7,395 nucleotides of DNA, from assembly GCA_964655775.1 (NCBI GenBank), contig CAZZNQ010000127.1:1-7395 (forward strand), written 5' to 3'. Of the stretch, positions 6,566 through 7,395 are shown in pieces (position 1 is the stretch's first letter; every line of letters begins with the position of its first letter). This DNA comes from CAZZNQ01 sp964655775 (GTDB lineage Bacteria; Planctomycetota; Brocadiia; SM23-32). The notes below the pieces were generated by a model. It searched no databases, was not told the origin of the DNA, and saw nothing but the letters and a program-made list of their open reading frames with translations. The position numbers were made by a program, and so were the translations under genes.

Positions 6566-6809
6566 TCACGCACACTGCGGGTCCTTCCGGGGTGTTGCGA
6601 CGATGGCCTCTACCGCGGCGAGTTCGTCGGGTGTAACCACGGTTTCCGGCACCCTCGGATCAGCCGCCTACTCGTCTCTTGGCGTGACACGGGTATGCCC
6701 CTTCTCGTGACGTCGTGGACGTTGCAGCAGGCGTAGACGGAATTGCCGATGTGCCGTTCACCGTGCCCCACTTCCCGCCACTTGGCGCTGGCACGCCATC
6801 GCCTGTCAA
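6566..6809 (-). pseudogene. Relic resembling a large serine recombinase
   Basis: Reading leftward, 'DGVPAPSGGKWG' (about 6800-6765) resembles the '(E/D)GVPTPRGGxW' motif of the recombinase domain (PF07508) of large serine recombinases. In the next frame comes 'GNSVYACCNVHDVTRRG', like the 'RNPVYAGxxVYNxTRR' that follows in that family, and then 'VSRQETSRRLIRG'. A third frame from about 6654 reads 'PETVVTPDELAAVEAIVAT', like the 'VxxPALVxxExFxxVQAIL' stretch, and ends at TGA 6568-6566. The order and spacing fit one protein broken by two frameshifts. The catalytic resolvase domain is not visible upstream to 7100. Intact members are about 450-600 residues. The match rests on motif recognition by eye. 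Confidence 0.45.
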
Positions 6810-6898
6810 CGGCGTTGGTGGTCTTTGGCTTGCCATTCCCCGGCCCACGGCATCCCCACAGGAGCGAGGAAGTCACGGCACGGACGGCTACGGAGTCC

Positions 6899-6946
6899 AT
6901 ATCTGAGCAGTCTAAATCAGATATTGACTGGTTCAGAGTTGTCTGA
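6899..6946. promoter_or_regulatory. Cluster of TCTGA/TCAGA dyads (operator-like)
   Basis: ATATCTGA (6899-6906) and TCAGATAT (6917-6924) form a perfect 8-bp inverted repeat with a 10-base gap. Its half-site centres are 18 bases apart, a spacing common for dimeric repressors. Immediately right, TCAGA (6933-6937) and TCTGA (6942-6946) form a second, closer dyad. That makes four copies of one pentamer in 45 bases. The cluster lies about 170 bases before the plus-strand gene at 7112 and on the far side of the serine recombinase relic. It could be an operator or recombinase-binding sites. There is no T-run for a terminator. Confidence 0.4.
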
Positions 6947-7111
6947 GCGCGGGCTTTTGGTCGCCGATCAGGAAGCTCTCTCCCGGATAAGGGCTTGTGC
7001 AAGAGCCATTTACGGTTCACTTGCCCTCTGCTCACACCGATCTGGCATGCCCGGTGCTACATAAGAACCAGTGGAACGCGGGAGCGGTTTCGCCAGAAAG
7101 GAGGACTAACG
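6947..7111. other. Leader of the right-hand gene, no gene seen
   Basis: No convincing coding frame or RNA gene is seen. TACATA (7058-7063), about 50 bases before the ATG at 7112, could be a -10 box but has no fitting -35. Longer minus-strand frames crossing here have poor composition and no start signal. The only clear element is the SD at the right end. Confidence 0.35.
7097..7104 (+). promoter_or_regulatory. Near-perfect Shine-Dalgarno
   Basis: AAAGGAGG lies 7 bases before the ATG at 7112. It is the main reason for choosing this start over the longer open frame that runs back to 6995. Confidence 0.7.
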
Positions 7112-7342
7112 ATGACGCAGCTAGTGATCCACGCTCACGATGGTGAGAGTGGCAGTTTCGGGCCGGCCTATACAGTCTGCAGGCTGGAAGATCGCACGCT
7201 CGTTCGGGCCCTGAGAAGCACGTGGGTCAGGACGGCCAGTGAGATCGAGAAGGGACTGACTAGAGCGCGCGGTTGTAGGCCGCCGGGTGTTACCACCGTT
7301 ACGCAACCCGCCGGTGGCCACTCACAGACCCAGTGGCGCTGA
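7112..7342 (+). CDS. Small hypothetical protein
   Basis: This is a 76-residue frame that starts 'MTQLVIHAHDGESGSF' and ends in a Gly/Pro/Gln-rich tail ('PAGGHSQTQWR'). The start is set by a near-ideal SD. There is no signal peptide, membrane helix or motif I recognise. The first 50 or so residues have normal mixed composition, while the tail after about residue 54 looks like low-complexity or frameshifted read-out. It may therefore be the start of a once longer protein. It reads away from the minus-strand genes. A second SD and ATG follow within 12 bases of its stop, so it probably led a small operon running off the right edge. Confidence 0.5.
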   Translation: MTQLVIHAHDGESGSFGPAYTVCRLEDRTLVRALRSTWVRTASEIEKGLTRARGCRPPGVTTVTQPAGGHSQTQWR

Positions 7343-7353
7343 AAGGAGAAGCT

Positions 7354-7395
7354 ATGAAGTGAGCCGACCTCGCAACCGGGAGTAAGATACGGGCT
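7354..7395 (+). pseudogene. Gene start interrupted at codon 3, cut by the window edge
   Basis: AAAGGAG is 5 bases before the ATG at 7354, but the third codon is TGA (7360-7362). The same frame continues open to the edge as 'ADLATGSKIRA', which looks like an ordinary soluble N-terminus. A TGG-to-TGA change would explain it. Alternatives are a two-codon leader with reinitiation downstream, a sequencing error, or chance. Recoding of TGA is unlikely, because TGA ends the S9 and lyase-like genes normally. Confidence 0.3.

Noticed and set aside
6192..6575. A 127-residue minus-strand frame containing 'GMNPCPCG', reminiscent of ComM/Mg-chelatase
   Set aside because: The likeness is limited to a few residues with no Walker motifs or flanking similarity. 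Its start overlaps the promoter, and its C-terminal part is better explained as out-of-frame lipoprotein sequence.
6610..7035. A 141-residue minus-strand frame
   Set aside because: Only the part below 6770 resembles anything (the recombinase relic). The upstream half crosses the operator-like dyads, has poor composition and has no SD.
5820..7362. TGA recoding (selenocysteine or reassigned code), suggested by in-frame TGAs at 5822-5820 and 7360-7362
   Set aside because: TGA is the normal terminator of the S9 and lyase-like genes, and no Sec-type hairpin is evident. Simple mutation or leader peptides explain both cases.
1..7395. CRISPR array, tRNA or rRNA genes
   Set aside because: No regularly spaced direct repeats, tRNA T-loop/anticodon patterns or rRNA-like stretches were found by eye.

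Overview
The window is GC-rich bacterial DNA. Its centre is three consecutive minus-strand genes, read right to left: an S9D-type (glutamyl endopeptidase-like) serine peptidase (3363-5819), a divergent M14/Nna1-like metallo-carboxypeptidase (2166-3245) and an alginate-lyase-superfamily (PL5-like, PF05426) protein (718-1863). None has a visible signal peptide. Two carry changes at positions normally used for catalysis: the M14-like protein has DxxE instead of the HxxE zinc motif, and the lyase-like protein has NNR where NNH is usual. Gaps of 117 and 302 bp separate the genes, and the two downstream genes each have their own good Shine-Dalgarno (SD). They may be co-directional rather than one tight operon.

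The flanks look like scars of past mobility. On the left (about 387-705, plus strand) is a decayed tyrosine recombinase. Its core-binding end, its 'LRHTFGTH' box and its 'ALRHSSLDL' box are readable but lie in three frames. The middle of the catalytic domain and the nucleophile tyrosine are missing. A GC-rich hairpin insertion sits inside it, and it meets the lyase gene tail to tail. On the right (about 6566-6809, minus strand) is a shorter relic resembling the recombinase domain of a large serine recombinase, again spread over three frames.

Between the right-hand relic and the S9 gene are a good sigma-70-like promoter (6532-6560), a lipoprotein start with a clear lipobox that stops after 37 codons (6353-6466), and a possible 105-residue single-pass membrane protein (5915-6232). 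Beyond 6900 is a cluster of TCTGA/TCAGA half-sites. It lies upstream of a divergent small plus-strand gene (7112-7342) with a near-perfect SD. That gene is followed by a second SD and start codon that reach a stop after two codons.

Taxonomy is uncertain. The integrase relic has a sequence style I associate with Planctomycetota and related environmental bacteria, and cytosolic S9D plus PL5-like genes fit an uncultivated aquatic or soil lineage. This is a weak inference. The ends (1-386 and 6947-7111) contain little recognisable coding sequence.
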